This document shows positions 36,528-46,624 of a DNA stretch of 64,000 nucleotides, one piece after another (the first letter of the stretch is position 1; each line of letters starts with the position of its first letter). Location: positions 186,001 to 250,000 of the forward strand of contig NZ_SGNY01000001.1 in the NCBI RefSeq assembly GCF_007002745.1, read 5' to 3'. The stretch comes from Martinezella rhizogenes (GTDB lineage: Bacteria; Pseudomonadota; Alphaproteobacteria; Rhizobiales; Rhizobiaceae). A program made the translations under genes and the position numbers. The notes beneath the pieces are model-generated. The model did no database searches, was not told the origin of the DNA, and saw nothing but the letters and a program-made list of their open reading frames with translations.

Positions 36528-36699
36528 GCGGCTTTACCCCCCTCTGCCCTGCCGGGCATCTCCCCCACAAGGAGGGAGACCATGCGCGGCGAGGTTTCGC
36601 CCTTATAAAAAGTTTGAGAATGGAACAGAGAAAGAGCCGCTTGCCGATCTCCCTCCTTGTGGGGGAGATGCCCGGCAGGGCAGAGGGGGGTAAAGCCGC
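36528..36699. repeat. Long inverted-repeat element (ctctgccctgccgggcatctc family)
   Basis: About 52-bp near-perfect arms beginning gcggctttacccccctctgc face each other around a ~68-bp centre. A sister copy is at 41479-41656. It lies between two minus-strand genes. The size and structure suggest a non-autonomous mobile or mosaic repeat. Confidence 0.75.
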
Positions 36700-36740
36700 A
36701 CACTCCGGGCCAACCGGATTCTAAACTCGCCCCTTGTTTC

Positions 36741-38543
36741 TCAATTTGTCTCGCCGAACACCCGGATGACCAGCCCGCCTTCGCTTTCCTTGGCGGCGGT
36801 TTTCACACTGGCGATTTCGCTGCCGATACGCTCGGGATTGGCGATGATCAACCCTTTCGGCAGGGTGAGGACACCGATCGAGCAGCGCAGCAGGGCGAAA
36901 TCCCGCTCATTGCCGCGGCGGTCGAGCCCGACCATGTGGCCGGCCTCGCGGTCCTCGGGCGAATAGAGTTCCGCCACGTCGTCGTGAAAATCGCTGAGCA
37001 GGCGTTCGAGGATTTCCGTCAGCTCTTCCACCGTCCAGTCACGCACGCCGACGAAGAAATCGTCGCCGCCAATATGGCCGAGAAAGCAGTCGCCGGCGAA
37101 AAAGTAGCGGCGCATCAACGCTGAAAACAGGGTGATGGCGTGGTCGCCGGCGTTGAAGCCGTATTTATCGTTGAAGGGTTTGAAATTGTCGAAGTCGCAA
37201 TAGCAGAAGAACCGCGTCTCGTCGCCGTCGCCGCAGCTGTCGGCAATGAAGCCACCAATGGCGCGGTTGCCGGGCAGCGCGGTCAGCGGGTTCTGATCCT
37301 GCGCCATCTTCAGCTGTTTTTCATTGATGACCTTGATGAGCGAGGCCGCCGAGACGATGCCGGCATAACGCATGTTCTCGGTCAGGATGATGCAGGCGCT
37401 GCCGCCCATGCTGGCGAACATGTTCATCAGCTGGTCGGCATCCGCATCAAGGCCGACGATCGGCGCGGGATCGACGAAATGGGAAATCGTGCGCTCATAG
37501 ATCTTGTTCTTGAGCAGGTCGCGGCCGAAAGGCCGGTAGATATATTCCTTGAGGTGATATTCGTTGATGACGCCGCGCGGTTCGCCATTGGCGTTGAGAA
37601 CCGGGAAAAATGCCTGCTGCGGGTTTCTGCGAAACAGCTCGAAGACATTGTCGACGCTGTCATGCTCATAGACGGTGGGAAGACGCTCGATTTCCCGGCG
37701 GATCAATATTTCGTCCAGCGACTGGCTGCTGCGCCGCGCCACGCCCATGCGGTTGAGATGCGGAAAGCTCTCCGGCAGTTCGCTGGTGAAGACCGTCGGC
37801 CTGGCGATCAGCCAGCCCTGCACCAGATCGACGCCGAATTCGCGGCAGGTCAGGAACTCCGCTTCCGTTTCTATGCCTTCGGCAATCACCCGCACACCGA
37901 GAACATGGGCGATGTTGACGATATTGCGCACGAGGTGCTGTTTGCGCGGAAGATGATCGACGCCACTGATGAAGTGCCGGTCGATCTTCAGGTAGTCCAG
38001 CGGATAGTCGCATAAAAGCTTCATCTCGCCGTGACCGGCGCCGAAATCATCGATCGCCAGCTTGAAGCCTTCCTTGCGCATGCGGGCAATCAGCGCCGTA
38101 AATTCCGGCACGCTGGTATTGTCGAAACGTTCGGAAAGCTCAAAGCAGATGGATGAGGCCGGAATACCTGCCCGCGCCAGATGGCCGACCAGCTTGTCGA
38201 GAATGGCATCGCCATGCGGGATCAGCCGCACATCGAGATTGAGGAACAGCGTGGTGGAGGAAAAGTCGGGCAGGGTGGAGAACTTTGCCAGCGCCCGGCT
38301 TGCCAGCATCTGCTCGAAAGCCTTCAGTTCGCCATCGGCAGCAGCCTGGTCGAGTAGCGCCAGCGGATTGGAAAAGCCAAGCCGGTCATGGCCGCGCATC
38401 AGCGATTCATAACCGAAGATCGTGCCCGTCGTCGCCTCGACAATCGGCTGAAACGCGGTTTCGAGCACAAGCTTTGCCATGGGAAACATATGCCCGGAGG
38501 CAAATCGCCTTATGACATCATTCTCCATCGTGACGGCCTGCAT
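36741..38543 (-). CDS. EAL-CBS-GGDEF cyclic-di-GMP protein
   Basis: A 600-residue cytoplasmic protein with no membrane segment. An N-terminal EAL domain (ESLMRG; LAIDDFGAGHG; DYLKIDR; EGIETEAE) is followed by a CBS pair (about 280-420) and a C-terminal GGDEF domain whose signature reads GGDDF. EAL is ESL in the first motif, but most metal ligands appear present, so it may be an active phosphodiesterase with a degenerate cyclase domain. The CBS pair may sense a nucleotide. The start at 38543 has GGAG 7 nt upstream. Confidence 0.85.
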   Translation of the reverse strand: MQAVTMENDVIRRFASGHMFPMAKLVLETAFQPIVEATTGTIFGYESLMRGHDRLGFSNPLALLDQAAADGELKAFEQMLASRALAKFSTLPDFSSTTLFLNLDVRLIPHGDAILDKLVGHLARAGIPASSICFELSERFDNTSVPEFTALIARMRKEGFKLAIDDFGAGHGEMKLLCDYPLDYLKIDRHFISGVDHLPRKQHLVRNIVNIAHVLGVRVIAEGIETEAEFLTCREFGVDLVQGWLIARPTVFTSELPESFPHLNRMGVARRSSQSLDEILIRREIERLPTVYEHDSVDNVFELFRRNPQQAFFPVLNANGEPRGVINEYHLKEYIYRPFGRDLLKNKIYERTISHFVDPAPIVGLDADADQLMNMFASMGGSACIILTENMRYAGIVSAASLIKVINEKQLKMAQDQNPLTALPGNRAIGGFIADSCGDGDETRFFCYCDFDNFKPFNDKYGFNAGDHAITLFSALMRRYFFAGDCFLGHIGGDDFFVGVRDWTVEELTEILERLLSDFHDDVAELYSPEDREAGHMVGLDRRGNERDFALLRCSIGVLTLPKGLIIANPERIGSEIASVKTAAKESEGGLVIRVFGETN

Positions 38544-38724
38544 TTCGTTCTCCGCGATTGGCCGGCCCCCCGTTATTGCATGGCGTGAAAATCCGCCACA
38601 CGGGGCCGTTTCTTTTACGGCGAACAATTGCAGATGACAGGTCAACAAAAGCTTTCACGACTGTGAAGCTTTGATGAACGTTTTGTCACAACCCCCTCAA
38701 TATGCGGGGTTGCCGGGCAAGGCT

Positions 38725-38961
38725 TCAGGCCCGGCGCGCATGCCCGGTATGAGCGGCGTAAAGTTCCGCAACATTCATGCGTTCCCGGTCCGCTTCGACC
38801 GGAGCGGAAGGCCTTGTTTCGCTATTGTGTTGGGCAGAGGCCGCCCATAGCCGCAGCGCGGCCCTGACGACCTCGCTGCCGGATGCGTAAGCGCCGCAAT
38901 TCACGGCTTCACGCATTCTTGCTGCCTGTTCCGGGGAAATCGATACTGTTACCATTGGCAT
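38725..38961 (-). CDS. ParD-like antitoxin without partner
   Basis: A 78-residue ribbon-helix-helix protein: MVTVSISPEQAARMREAV then YASGSEVVRAALRLW, the ParD/CopG signature, ending with a charged tail. GGAG lies 7 nt before the ATG at 38961. No ParE-like toxin gene follows within the ~180 bp before the next gene, so this antitoxin is orphaned, or its toxin has been lost. Confidence 0.75.
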   Translation of the reverse strand: MPMVTVSISPEQAARMREAVNCGAYASGSEVVRAALRLWAASAQHNSETRPSAPVEADRERMNVAELYAAHTGHARRA

Positions 38962-39304
38962 GATATCACTCCCTTCTTTAAACGCTGCGATCGAGCCCTT
39001 GATGTCCAATTTGCGGACCGGGTACCGTCGTGGTCTATGGCGGGCGTTTTTATCGTTTTTCGTCTGGCGCCGCTTCCAGCGAAATTTGTATCACTTCCCA
39101 TATTAGCACGAAACGCGTTTCATTCCCAATTCGCAGTATATCACGGTTTAGTTTTTCCCCTGTGAGGAGGGAAAGCGAGCCGGATGCGAGCCGCGCCGCA
39201 GCGCAAGGTTCATCAGGTTGCTCGGTATTTATGAGATTATCGGAACAAGGCGGCGGAAAATATGATCCATCGCAAATCCGCGACATAAAATGGCGCGTTT
39301 TTTA
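38962..39304. other. Intergenic region between parD-like gene and betI
   Basis: No gene is supported here. It must contain the divergent promoters for the antitoxin gene and for betI. Confidence 0.4.
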
Positions 39305-39324
39305 TTGATTGATCGATCAATCAA
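39305..39324. promoter_or_regulatory. BetI operator
   Basis: ttgattgatcgatcaatcaa is a 20-bp perfect palindrome, 32 bp before the betI ATG. BetI boxes in other proteobacteria contain the same ttgattg half, so choline-relieved repression of betIBA is expected. Confidence 0.75.
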
Positions 39325-39355
39325 GAATAATTTGCCATCCGTCAAGGAGACGACT

Positions 39356-39976
39356 ATGCCCAAGATCGGAATGGAGCCTTTGCGCCGCAAGGCGCTTGTG
39401 GATGCGGCATTGCGCACCATCGGCCACCATGGTTCGCTGAATGTGACGATGTCTGACATTGCCCGGGAAGCGGGCGTGTCGGCGGCCCTTGCGCATCATT
39501 ATTTCGGCAGCAAGCAGCAGCTTCTTCTGGAAACCATCCGCAGCCTGCTGCGCGACCTTAGGCGCGATGCCGTGGCGGCGCTGACCCGCGCTTCCGGCCC
39601 GCGCGAGAGGCTGAGCGCCATCGTGCACGTCTCCTTCCAGAGCGACCAGTTCACGCCGGAAACGGTGGCGGCATGGCTTGCCTTTTATGTCGAGGCGCAG
39701 CGTTCGGAGGAGACCCGGCGGCTGCTGGTGATTTATTCCCGCCGCCTGCGCTCCAACCTCATGGCAAGCCTCTCCCGGCTTTGCCCGCCCGATGACGCGG
39801 CGCGGATCGCCGAGGGGGCAGCGGCCCTGATCGACGGGCTCTATATCAGGCACAGCCTGCGTTCGGCCCCGCTTGGCATCGCCTCCGCGCCGGCGCTTGT
39901 CGAGGATTATTTCGACATGCAGCTCAAACACTATCCAGATGGACAGCGCCCCAAGCCGTCCATCCGCGTTCTTTAA
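39356..39976 (+). CDS. betI: Transcriptional repressor BetI
   Basis: A 206-residue TetR-family repressor. The N-terminal HTH (TMSDIAREAGVSAALAHHYFGSKQQLL) and the RRKALVDAALRTI lead-in are those of BetI, which represses choline-to-betaine genes until choline binds. AAGGAGA sits 7 nt before the ATG. It is the first gene of betI-betB-betA, 12 bp before betB. Confidence 0.95.
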   Translation: MPKIGMEPLRRKALVDAALRTIGHHGSLNVTMSDIAREAGVSAALAHHYFGSKQQLLLETIRSLLRDLRRDAVAALTRASGPRERLSAIVHVSFQSDQFTPETVAAWLAFYVEAQRSEETRRLLVIYSRRLRSNLMASLSRLCPPDDAARIAEGAAALIDGLYIRHSLRSAPLGIASAPALVEDYFDMQLKHYPDGQRPKPSIRVL

Positions 39977-39988
39977 GGAGACTTCGAC

Positions 39989-41470
39989 ATGACCATCGCG
40001 ACGCCGCTCAAGGCGCAGCCCAAAGCCTCGCATTTCATCGACGGCACCTATGTCGAAGACACTGCCGGCACAGTGATCGAGAGCATCTTTCCGGCCACCG
40101 GCGAGGTTATCGCAAGGCTGCATGCGGCAACCCCGGCGATTGTCGAGCGCGCCATCGCCTCGGCCAAACGCGCCCAGAAGGAATGGGCGGCAATGAGCCC
40201 CATGGCCCGTGGCCGTATCCTCAAGCGTGCCGCCGATATCATGCGTGAACGCAACGATGCGCTTTCGACGCTGGAGACACTCGATACCGGCAAGCCGATC
40301 CAGGAAACCATTGTCGCCGACCCGACGTCCGGCGCGGATGCCTTCGAATTTTTCGGCGGCATCGCGCCTTCCGCGCTGAACGGCGATTACATCCCGCTCG
40401 GCGGCGATTTCGCCTATACCAAGCGCGTGCCGCTCGGCGTCTGCGTCGGCATCGGCGCATGGAACTATCCGCAGCAGATCGCCTGCTGGAAGGCGGCGCC
40501 CGCGCTGGTCTCCGGCAACGCCATGGTCTTCAAACCTTCGGAAAACACCCCGCTCGGCGCATTGAAGATCGCCGAAATCCTGATCGAGGCCGGTCTGCCC
40601 AAGGGCCTGTTCAACGTCATTCAGGGTGATCGTGATACCGGCCCGCTATTGGTCAATCACCCCGATGTCGCCAAGGTCTCGCTCACCGGCTCGGTGCCGA
40701 CCGGCCGCAAGGTGGCCGCCGCCGCCGCCGGGCATCTCAAGCACGTGACCATGGAACTCGGCGGCAAGTCGCCGCTGATCGTCTTCGACGACGCCGATAT
40801 CGAAAGCGCCGTCGGCGGGGCCATGCTCGGCAATTTTTATTCCTCCGGCCAGGTCTGCTCCAACGGCACGCGCGTCTTCGTGCAGAAAAAGGCCAAGGAC
40901 CGTTTCCTCGAAAATCTGAAGCGCCGCACCGAAGCGATGATCCTCGGTGATCCGCTCGATTATGCCACCCATCTCGGCCCGCTGGTTTCCAAGGCCCAGC
41001 AGGAGAAGGTTCTCGCCTATATCGAAAAGGGCAAGGCGGAAGGCGCGACGCTGGTGACCGGCGGCGGCATTCCCAACAATGTCTCGGGCGAGGGTGCCTA
41101 TGTGCAGCCGACCGTTTTTGCCGACGTGACCGACAACATGACCATCGCCCGTGAGGAAATCTTCGGGCCGGTTATGTGTGTGCTGGATTTCGATGACGAG
41201 GATGAGGTTCTCACCCGCGCCAACGCCACCGAATTCGGGCTGGCCGGCGGCGTCTTCACCGCCGATCTTGCCCGCGCCCACCGTGTGGTCGATGCGCTCG
41301 AGGCGGGTACGCTTTGGATCAACACCTATAATCTCTGCCCGGTGGAAATCCCCTTCGGCGGCTCGAAACAATCCGGCTTCGGGCGGGAGAATTCGGCGGC
41401 GGCGCTCGAGCATTATAGCGAGTTGAAGACGGTTTATGTGAGCACGGGGAAGGTGGACGCGCCTTATTGA
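39989..41470 (+). CDS. betB: Betaine aldehyde dehydrogenase
   Basis: A 493-residue aldehyde dehydrogenase oxidising betaine aldehyde to glycine betaine with NAD+. The catalytic cysteine is C290 in [11 protein letters not shown] and the general base is E256 in MELGGKSP. The [14 protein letters not shown] stretch is typical of BetB. In some rhizobia a choline sulfatase gene (betC) lies between betI and betB; here it is absent. A 178-bp repeat element separates it from betA. Confidence 0.96.
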   Translation: MTIATPLKAQPKASHFIDGTYVEDTAGTVIESIFPATGEVIARLHAATPAIVERAIASAKRAQKEWAAMSPMARGRILKRAADIMRERNDALSTLETLDTGKPIQETIVADPTSGADAFEFFGGIAPSALNGDYIPLGGDFAYTKRVPLGVCVGIGAWNYPQQIACWKAAPALVSGNAMVFKPSENTPLGALKIAEILIEAGLPKGLFNVIQGDRDTGPLLVNHPDVAKVSLTGSVPTGRKVAAAAAGHLKHVTMELGGKSPLIVFDDADIESAVGGAMLGNFYSSGQVCSNGTRVFVQKKAKDRFLENLKRRTEAMILGDPLDYATHLGPLVSKAQQEKVLAYIEKGKAEGATLVTGGGIPNNVSGEGAYVQPTVFADVTDNMTIAREEIFGPVMCVLDFDDEDEVLTRANATEFGLAGGVFTADLARAHRVVDALEAGTLWINTYNLCPVEIPFGGSKQSGFGRENSAAALEHYSELKTVYVSTGKVDAPY

Positions 41471-41478
41471 CGGTTGGC

Positions 41479-41656
41479 GGGTGGGGCTTACCCCCCTCTG
41501 CCCTGCCGGGCATCTCCCCCACAAGGGGGGAGATCGATCTGCGGCGAGGTCCCGCCCATCTCCACGTTTGAGATTGAAGTGACAAACGCGCGTCTTGCCG
41601 ATCTCCCTCCTTGTGGGGGAGATGCCCGGCAGGGCAGAGGGGGGTAAGCCCCACCC
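41479..41656. repeat. Long inverted-repeat element inside the bet operon
   Basis: Arms ggtggggcttaccccc / gggggtaagccccacc and the shared ctctgccctgccgggcatct core mark a second copy of the element at 36528-36699. It fills almost all of the betB-betA gap and would form a strong mRNA hairpin there. Confidence 0.75.
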
Positions 41657-41686
41657 AAAACCGGAACCCTTGGGAAAGAAACGGTA

Positions 41687-43336
41687 ATGCAAGCAGATTA
41701 CATCATCGTCGGCTCCGGCTCCGCAGGTTCCGCCATCGCCTATCGCTTGTCGGAGGACGGTCGTTATTCCGTCATCGTCATCGAGGCCGGGGGGTCGGAT
41801 TTCGGCCCCTTCATCCAGATGCCGGCCGCACTCGCCTGGCCGATGAGCATGAAGCGTTACAATTGGGGTTACCACTCCGAACCCGAACCGAACCTCAACA
41901 ACCGCCGCATCACCGCACCCCGCGGCAAGGTCATCGGCGGCTCGTCCTCCATCAACGGTCTCGTCTACGTGCGCGGCCATGCCGAGGATTTCAACCGCTG
42001 GGAAGAACTCGGCGCGCAGGGATGGGCCTATGCGGATGTGCTGCCCTATTTCAAGCGCATGGAACACAGCCATGGCGGCGAAGAAGGCTGGCGCGGCACG
42101 GATGGGCCGCTGCATGTGCAGCGCGGCCCGGTGAATAATCCGCTGTTCCACGCCTTCATTCAGGCCGGCGCGCAGGCCGGCTTCGAGCTGACCGACGACT
42201 ATAACGGCTCCAAGCAGGAAGGTTTCGGCCTGATGGAGCAGACCATCCACAACGGCCGTCGCTGGTCCGCCGCCAATGCTTATCTGCGGCCGGCGCTGAA
42301 GCGCGGCAATGTTACGCTGGTTGGCGGTTTCGCCCGCAAGATCGTCATCGACAATGGCCGCGCCGTGGGTGTGGAGATCGAGCGCAAGGGCGTGGTCGAA
42401 ACCATCAAGGCCAATCGCGAAGTCATCGTGTCCGCATCCTCATTCAATTCGCCGAAGCTGCTGATGCTGTCGGGCATCGGCCCCGCTGCGCATCTGAAGG
42501 ACATGGGCATCGAGGTGAAGGCGGATCGTCCGGGTGTGGGCGCAAACCTCCAGGACCATATGGAGTTCTATTTCCAGCAGGTCTCCACCAAACCGGTCTC
42601 GTTATATTCCTGGCTGCCATGGTTCTGGCAGGGCGTGGCCGGCGCGCAATGGCTGCTGTCGAAAGGCGGGCTTGGCGCTTCCAACCAGTTCGAGGCCTGC
42701 GCCTTCCTGCGCTCCGCACCGGGCCTGAAGCAGCCTGATATCCAGTATCATTTCCTGCCCGTCGCCATTTCCTATGACGGCAAGGCGGCGGCGAAAAGCC
42801 ATGGTTTTCAGGTGCATGTCGGCTACAACCTGTCGAAATCACGCGGCAACGTCACGCTGCGCTCAGCCGATCCGAAGGATGATCCGGTCATTCGTTTCAA
42901 CTATATGAGCCACCCGGAAGACTGGGAAAAATTCCGCCATTGCGTGCGTCTGACCCGCGAAATCTTCAGCCAGAAAGCTTTCGACGATTTTCGCGGACCG
43001 GAAATCCAGCCGGGTGAAAAAGTGGCGAGCGACGATGAGATCGACGCCTTTTTGCGGGAGCATCTGGAAAGCGCCTATCACCCCTGCGGCACCTGCCGGA
43101 TGGGCGACAGGGACGATCCGATGGCTGTCGTCGATCCCGAATGCCGGGTCATCGGCGTGGAGGGCCTGCGTGTCGCCGACAGTTCGATCTTCCCGCATGT
43201 GACCTATGGCAACCTCAACGGCCCGTCGATCATGACCGGCGAAAAGGCCGCCGATCATATTCTCGGCAAAACCCCGTTGCCGCGTTCCAATCAGGAACCG
43301 TGGGCGAACCCGCGCGCGGCCGTCAGCGACCGGTGA
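41687..43336 (+). CDS. betA: Choline dehydrogenase
   Basis: A 549-residue FAD-dependent GMC oxidoreductase converting choline to betaine aldehyde. It has the FAD motif [18 protein letters not shown] at the N-terminus, the GMC signature [15 protein letters not shown], and the C-terminal active-site region HPCGTCRMG followed by [15 protein letters not shown]. It supplies BetB. AAGAAACGG lies upstream of the ATG as a weak ribosome site. Confidence 0.96.
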   Translation: MQADYIIVGSGSAGSAIAYRLSEDGRYSVIVIEAGGSDFGPFIQMPAALAWPMSMKRYNWGYHSEPEPNLNNRRITAPRGKVIGGSSSINGLVYVRGHAEDFNRWEELGAQGWAYADVLPYFKRMEHSHGGEEGWRGTDGPLHVQRGPVNNPLFHAFIQAGAQAGFELTDDYNGSKQEGFGLMEQTIHNGRRWSAANAYLRPALKRGNVTLVGGFARKIVIDNGRAVGVEIERKGVVETIKANREVIVSASSFNSPKLLMLSGIGPAAHLKDMGIEVKADRPGVGANLQDHMEFYFQQVSTKPVSLYSWLPWFWQGVAGAQWLLSKGGLGASNQFEACAFLRSAPGLKQPDIQYHFLPVAISYDGKAAAKSHGFQVHVGYNLSKSRGNVTLRSADPKDDPVIRFNYMSHPEDWEKFRHCVRLTREIFSQKAFDDFRGPEIQPGEKVASDDEIDAFLREHLESAYHPCGTCRMGDRDDPMAVVDPECRVIGVEGLRVADSSIFPHVTYGNLNGPSIMTGEKAADHILGKTPLPRSNQEPWANPRAAVSDR

Positions 43337-43339
43337 GGA

Positions 43340-43639
43340 TCAATGGTAATCATCCTCGCGCTGGTGGCGGACGGCGGCGATGGTGACGGTTTCCGGGCTG
43401 TCGATGCGGAACAGCACGACATATCCGGAGGAGCCGAAAGGAACGAGGAGTTCGCGCATCAGGCTGTTTTCCGCAGATGCCTTGCGGCAACTGAAGGGAA
43501 AGTCGCTAAGGATCTCTAATCCTGCCCTGATGGCGCGGATCGCTTTCTCCGCCACATCGATATCATAGGCAATCAGAAAGTCGTAAATTCGGTCAAAATC
43601 ACCCAGCGCTTCTTCAGTATAGCGAAGCTCATACGTCAT
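43340..43639 (-). CDS. RelE/ParE-family toxin
   Basis: A 99-residue toxin: YELRYTEEALGDFDRIYDFL at the N-terminus and a C-terminal VVLFRID-TVTIAAVRHQRED, the fold signature of ParE/RelE proteins. The final R-H-Q-R resembles ParE more than ribosome-dependent RelE. Its start overlaps the antitoxin stop (ATGA). Convergent with betA, 3 bp apart. Confidence 0.85.
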   Translation of the reverse strand: MTYELRYTEEALGDFDRIYDFLIAYDIDVAEKAIRAIRAGLEILSDFPFSCRKASAENSLMRELLVPFGSSGYVVLFRIDSPETVTIAAVRHQREDDYH

Positions 43640-43908
43640 TTCCGCTTCGCGGCTTTCGCAGCATCAAGTTTTCTTTGCATCATCGAGAGAACATCGTCTG
43701 TGGTATAATAAATCCCAGTACGCTCCGCCTCTTCGAGCGATGCCAAACCGCGTGCGATAAACTCCGCCTGTGATTTGCGGATCTCCACCTGCCTGCGCAC
43801 GGAATCTTCAACGAAGGAGGAGAGCGTCTCGCCGTCCTTCAGCACGCTTTCGGCCGCCTCGCGAAAATCCGCCGTTACCCGCAGCGAAGGCAATGTTGCC
43901 GTTTTCAT
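43636..43908 (-). CDS. Antitoxin of the RelE/ParE pair
   Basis: A 90-residue protein. The N-terminal part (TLPSLRVTADFREAAESVLKDGETLSSFVEDSVRRQVEIRK) fits a ribbon-helix-helix DNA-binding domain, and the charged helical C-terminus would wrap the toxin. It precedes the toxin gene with a 4-bp overlap, the classical arrangement. The promoter region (43909-43960) holds several gcatcgca/tgcgatgc-like motifs that may be operators. Confidence 0.82.
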   Translation of the reverse strand: MKTATLPSLRVTADFREAAESVLKDGETLSSFVEDSVRRQVEIRKSQAEFIARGLASLEEAERTGIYYTTDDVLSMMQRKLDAAKAAKRK

Positions 43909-44007
43909 GTCGCATCTCCATGCGTTGCAATTGCGATGCGCAGGATGTCTCAGTTATGAGGTCGAGTCAATTTCAAACTCGGCGGAGGTAACGTGAAGCC
44001 CACTATT

Positions 44008-44760
44008 TCAGGCCTCCGGACCCGCCACCCCAAAGTAACCCAACCCCGGTATCTTCACCCCCGGCCTGCTGAAATCGACCCCGGCGACCAGACCCAGAAA
44101 ATTGATCTCGAAACCGCTGCGCGCACCCGCCGCAACGCCAAACAACCCACCGAGTGACACGCTCGCATCCTTCCAGTCGTCGGCAATGTGATAGAACGCG
44201 CCGTTCGGCAGGTAGTCGCGGCCCACGGCATCGGGCGGCAGAACGACGCCGAGTTCCGGCACGCTGCGTAGCACATGGGCAACGAAGGTGTTGGAGTTCG
44301 GGCCGGGATAGATGCGGTAGCCGCCCGGTTTGGCATAGGGGTAATCGGCAATCGCCTGTTCGATCCTGGGGATCAGCTTTTCCGCCTCAGCACCATGAAT
44401 GGCCACCACCTGGCGCGGCGTGTTGGAATACCAATAGGCATCGGCCGCATAGCCATTGCGGCGGATGGGCGTTCCCCAACCCACTTTGTCATAACGATCA
44501 TAGGCCGTCGCACCCGGTTTTTTCAGCACGATCCAGGCATGGCTGGCGACGGAACCCTTGAAGCCGCCGGTCATGGCGGAAAACACGTAAACCGCAGCCT
44601 GCTTGTCGGCTCCGGCTTGCGGAAGGGTGCCGGAGGAGGACCAGCGGGCATCGCGCCAGCCCTGCGGATGTTCCCGCATGGCCCACAAGCCGGCGGATGC
44701 CAGAGCGGGAAGCAGATAGATAATGGCAATCGCCAGCAGCAGACGTTTTGCAAATTTCAC
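44008..44760 (-). CDS. DUF3750-family membrane-anchored protein
   Basis: About 250 residues with an N-terminal hydrophobic helix (RLLLAIAIIYLLPALASAGLWAM) and a periplasmic domain containing HAWIVLKKPG, RNGYAADAYWYSNTP and GPNSNTFVAHVLR, matching DUF3750 as I know it. The N/H/C-type layout could indicate a peptidase-like fold, but no function is established. I use a GTG start at 44760; an ATG at 44805 is possible. It is divergent from the asparaginase gene. Confidence 0.75.
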   Translation of the reverse strand: MKFAKRLLLAIAIIYLLPALASAGLWAMREHPQGWRDARWSSSGTLPQAGADKQAAVYVFSAMTGGFKGSVASHAWIVLKKPGATAYDRYDKVGWGTPIRRNGYAADAYWYSNTPRQVVAIHGAEAEKLIPRIEQAIADYPYAKPGGYRIYPGPNSNTFVAHVLRSVPELGVVLPPDAVGRDYLPNGAFYHIADDWKDASVSLGGLFGVAAGARSGFEINFLGLVAGVDFSRPGVKIPGLGYFGVAGPEA

Positions 44761-44833
44761 TGATAGCCCCGTGCATCGAAAAATCAATTGCGGTATCAAC
44801 GGCATAAAATCAGAACTTTTTGAGGCTGCGAAC

Positions 44834-45832
44834 ATGAACAATTCCGTTACCGTCGAAGTCACCAGGGGCAGCCTCGTCGAAAGCCGCCATCAGGGCCTTG
44901 CCGTGGTGGTGGATGGTGATGGCGGCGTTGTGTTTTCCGCTGGTGATGTAGGGCGCGGCATCTTCCCGCGTTCCGCCTGCAAGGCCATGCAGGCGCTGCC
45001 GCTGGTGGAAAGCGGGGCTGCGGATGCCTATGGTTTCGGCAATCGTGAACTGGCGCTTGCCTGCTCCTCCCATTCCGGCGAGGACGCGCATGTGGAACTT
45101 GCCGCCGCCATGCTTGCGAAGGCCGGCAGGGATGTCGATACGCTGGAATGCGGTGCGCACTGGTCATCCGACCAGAAAACCATCATCCATCAGGCCCGCA
45201 CGCTGGAAAAACCGACGGCGCTACACAATAATTGCTCCGGCAAACACTCCGGCTTCATCTGCGCCTGCTGCCACACGGGTACCGACCCCAAGGGCTATGT
45301 CGGTTATGATCACCCGCTGCAGCAAGAAATCCGCGCCACGATGGCAAGCCTGACGGGCGCGGCGCTCGGCCATGATAATTGCGGCGTCGATGGTTGCTCC
45401 ATCCCCACCTATGCTGTGTCGCTCACGGGACTGGCGCATGGTTTCGCCAGAATGGCGACGGGCACGGGGCTGGAAGAGGGCCGCGCCAAAGCCTCGCGTC
45501 GTCTCATCGAGGCCTGCATGGCGGAACCCTTTTACGTGGCAGGCAGCGGCCGCGCCTGCACCAGGCTGATGCAGATCGCACCGGGCAAGATTTTCGCCAA
45601 GACCGGCGCTGAAGGTGTCTTCGTGGCGGCCCTGCCGGAAAAGGGCATAGCCATGGCGGTGAAATGCGAGGATGGCACGACGCGGGCGGCCGAAGCCATG
45701 GTCTCGGCACTGCTCGCCCGCTATTTCGATGATGGCAGCGCCGAAAAACAGGCTCTGACAGGCATGGCCAACCGGCAGATGCGCAACTGGAACGGCATCC
45801 ATGTCGGTGATGTCAGAGTCGTCGGGCTGTAA
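44834..45832 (+). CDS. L-asparaginase, Rhizobium etli type (class 3, zinc)
   Basis: A 332-residue asparaginase of the inducible R. etli class. Residues match that family with a one-residue offset: S47 and K50 in PRSACK, S79 in CSSHSGED, and the zinc ligands C134, K137 (HNNCSGKHSG) and C188. It hydrolyses asparagine to aspartate and ammonia in the cytoplasm. The start is the ATG at 44834; the open frame begins earlier but overlaps the divergent gene. Single-gene unit. Confidence 0.88.
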   Translation: MNNSVTVEVTRGSLVESRHQGLAVVVDGDGGVVFSAGDVGRGIFPRSACKAMQALPLVESGAADAYGFGNRELALACSSHSGEDAHVELAAAMLAKAGRDVDTLECGAHWSSDQKTIIHQARTLEKPTALHNNCSGKHSGFICACCHTGTDPKGYVGYDHPLQQEIRATMASLTGAALGHDNCGVDGCSIPTYAVSLTGLAHGFARMATGTGLEEGRAKASRRLIEACMAEPFYVAGSGRACTRLMQIAPGKIFAKTGAEGVFVAALPEKGIAMAVKCEDGTTRAAEAMVSALLARYFDDGSAEKQALTGMANRQMRNWNGIHVGDVRVVGL

Positions 45833-45992
45833 AATCCGGCGTTAAAAAAACACGATAAAACCTTTGACGCCGCCGGTTGCCGGCACGATGATGGCTTGCC
45901 CTGCGCGTGACGGCCGAACCCCGGCCGCCGGCAGCCCGGCGTCCGCAGCAAGAGGAGGTGGACGCCTTCATTGTCCTGGAGGTCGCATATCC

Positions 45993-46616
45993 ATGTTTAC
46001 CCTGTTTTTCTCCCCCGGTTCCTGCTCCCGCGCCAGCCATATCGTGCTTGAGGAATCCGGCCTGCCTTACACGGCCCACCGCGTCAATTTCGCCGAGGGC
46101 GAACAGCGCTCCGAGACATTTCTGAAGATCAATCCGAAAGGCCGCGTGCCGGCGCTCGCCACCGCAAGCGGCGTGCTGACCGAGACGCCTGCCATCCTCG
46201 CCTTCATCGCCCAGATGGCGCCGGAAAAGAAGCTCGCACCGCTTGACGATCCCTTCGAGTTCGCTGTCATGCAGTCCTTCAACGCTTTCATTTCCTCCAC
46301 CGTGCATGTCGCCCACGCCCATGGCCGGCGCGGCAGCCGCTGGGCGAGCGACGATAGTTCGCTGGCGGATATGAAGGCGAAGGTGCCGCAAACCATGGGC
46401 GAGTGCTTCGAACTGATCGAGCACGGCCTCTTGCATGGCCCGTGGGTTTTGGGCACGGCCTATTCGGTGGCCGATCCCTATCTTTTCGTCATGTCCGGCT
46501 GGCTGGAAAGCGACGGTGTGGATATTGCCCGTTTCCCGAAAGTGCACGACCACTTCCGCCGCATGAACGACCGCCCGGCGGTGCAGCGGGCGCTGGCGAG
46601 CGAGAGGGGTCAATAG
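45993..46616 (+). CDS. Glutathione S-transferase family protein
   Basis: A 207-residue GST. The thioredoxin-like N-domain begins MFTLFFSPGSCSRASHIVLEE with serine/cysteine near the glutathione site; NPKGRVPAL gives the cis-proline; the helical C-domain contains YSVADPYLFVMSGW. GGAGGT lies 9 nt before the ATG. It converges with a second GST gene. Substrate unknown. Confidence 0.9.
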   Translation: MFTLFFSPGSCSRASHIVLEESGLPYTAHRVNFAEGEQRSETFLKINPKGRVPALATASGVLTETPAILAFIAQMAPEKKLAPLDDPFEFAVMQSFNAFISSTVHVAHAHGRRGSRWASDDSSLADMKAKVPQTMGECFELIEHGLLHGPWVLGTAYSVADPYLFVMSGWLESDGVDIARFPKVHDHFRRMNDRPAVQRALASERGQ

Positions 46617-46624
46617 TTACTGCC

